Under the pieces are notes generated by a model. It was not told the origin of the DNA. It did no database searches and saw only the letters and a program-made list of their open reading frames with translations. Position numbers and translations under genes: made by a program. Shown here in pieces: positions 35,628 to 35,767 of a stretch of DNA of 35,767 nt. Position 1 is the first letter of the stretch. Every line of letters begins with the position of its first letter. The stretch covers positions 1-35,767 of the forward strand of contig WJIN01000330.1 in NCBI GenBank assembly GCA_014730295.1, written 5' to 3'. Source of the stretch: Promethearchaeota archaeon. GTDB taxonomy: Archaea > Asgardarchaeota > Lokiarchaeia > Sigynarchaeales > SOKP01.

Positions 35628-35767
35628 ATAGCAAAGGATTATCCAATAAAACAAGGATTGAAATCTTTTCTCCAATAGACCCCCTCACATCCTGCATTTC
35701 ATAGCAAAGGATTATCCAATAAAACAAGGATTGAAATACGTCAAAACTAAAACTCTCTTCACTAAAT
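35628..35767 (+). CRISPR. Start of a CRISPR array (two repeats, truncated by window end)
   Basis: Repeats at 35628-35664 and 35701-35737 are identical over 37 nt. They begin ATAGCAAAGGATTATCC and end AAGGATTGAAAT. The spacer is 36 nt (35665-35700), and the next spacer begins at 35738 and is cut by the window end. The last eight bases, ATTGAAAT, match the usual 5' tag of type I/III crRNAs, so transcription runs to the right. With only two copies the exact repeat borders could shift by a base or two. It lies about 650 bp from the divergent csm operon and most likely supplies its guides. Confidence 0.88.

Noticed and set aside
35067..35700. Ten-base match between the complement of the first spacer and the leader (GTGAGGGGGT)
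   Set aside because: Too short and the flanks differ; likely chance.
1..35767. tRNA or rRNA genes
   Set aside because: No T-loop-like GGTTCRANNCC context with a plausible acceptor stem was seen in any spacer I read.

Overview
The window looks like a chromosomal segment from an AT-rich archaeon, most likely an Asgard archaeon of the Lokiarchaeia type. This is inferred from TATA-like boxes 25-40 nt upstream of starts, a mixture of leaderless and Shine-Dalgarno starts, long leucine-rich-repeat proteins, a glycyl-radical enzyme with its activase, a type III-A CRISPR system, and a probable selenoprotein. I could not run a phylogeny, so the assignment is a judgement from gene content.

Layout. 1-205: right-hand end of what may be an insertion sequence. 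273-7911: mostly minus-strand housekeeping genes. These are a small membrane protein, two adjacent nucleotide 'house-cleaning' pyrophosphatases (YjjX/DUF84 type and Maf), a MoaD/Urm1-like protein ending in Gly-Gly, a ThyA-family thymidylate synthase (plus strand), a TatD hydrolase, a small helical protein, a HAD phosphatase, a methyltransferase (plus strand), an N-formylglutamate amidohydrolase-like protein and a 4-TM protein. 7983-12790: a B12-binding radical SAM protein, a MutY-like glycosylase without Fe-S cysteines, an acetyl-CoA hydrolase/transferase fused to a GNAT domain, and a DUF1499 protein. 13022-16340 (plus): a peroxiredoxin-like protein whose peroxidatic position is an in-frame TGA (probable selenocysteine), an alpha/beta hydrolase and an M48 membrane protease. 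16474-18684 (plus): two disrupted genes, a U32 peptidase with one frameshift and an SDR with several lesions. 18703-23973 (minus): an intact SDR, a rhodanese, a glycyl-radical enzyme activase, and a 991-residue glycyl-radical enzyme with an SCP2-like N-terminal extension. 24215-27149 (minus): a 6-TM protein and two LRR proteins.

27262-34979 (minus) is a type III-A CRISPR operon: cas10(csm1)-csm2-csm3-csm4-csm5, followed 21 nt later by a PD-(D/E)XK nuclease whose frame is broken by a TAA at codon 23. Going rightwards, 34980-35627 is a non-coding, leader-like region. It contains a perfect 38-nt direct repeat with a 38-nt interval and a hairpin followed by a T-run. The first two repeats of a CRISPR array start at 35628 and run off the window. 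Cas10 would be the ssDNase/cyclic-oligoadenylate synthase, Csm3 the target-RNA slicer, and Csm2/4/5 the filament and cap subunits. No cas6, csm6, cas1 or cas2 lies inside the window.

The best leads are the UGA-containing peroxiredoxin, the nuclease attached to the csm operon, the SCP2-like/glycyl-radical fusion, the paired 38-nt repeats beside the CRISPR leader, and the local cluster of disrupted genes.
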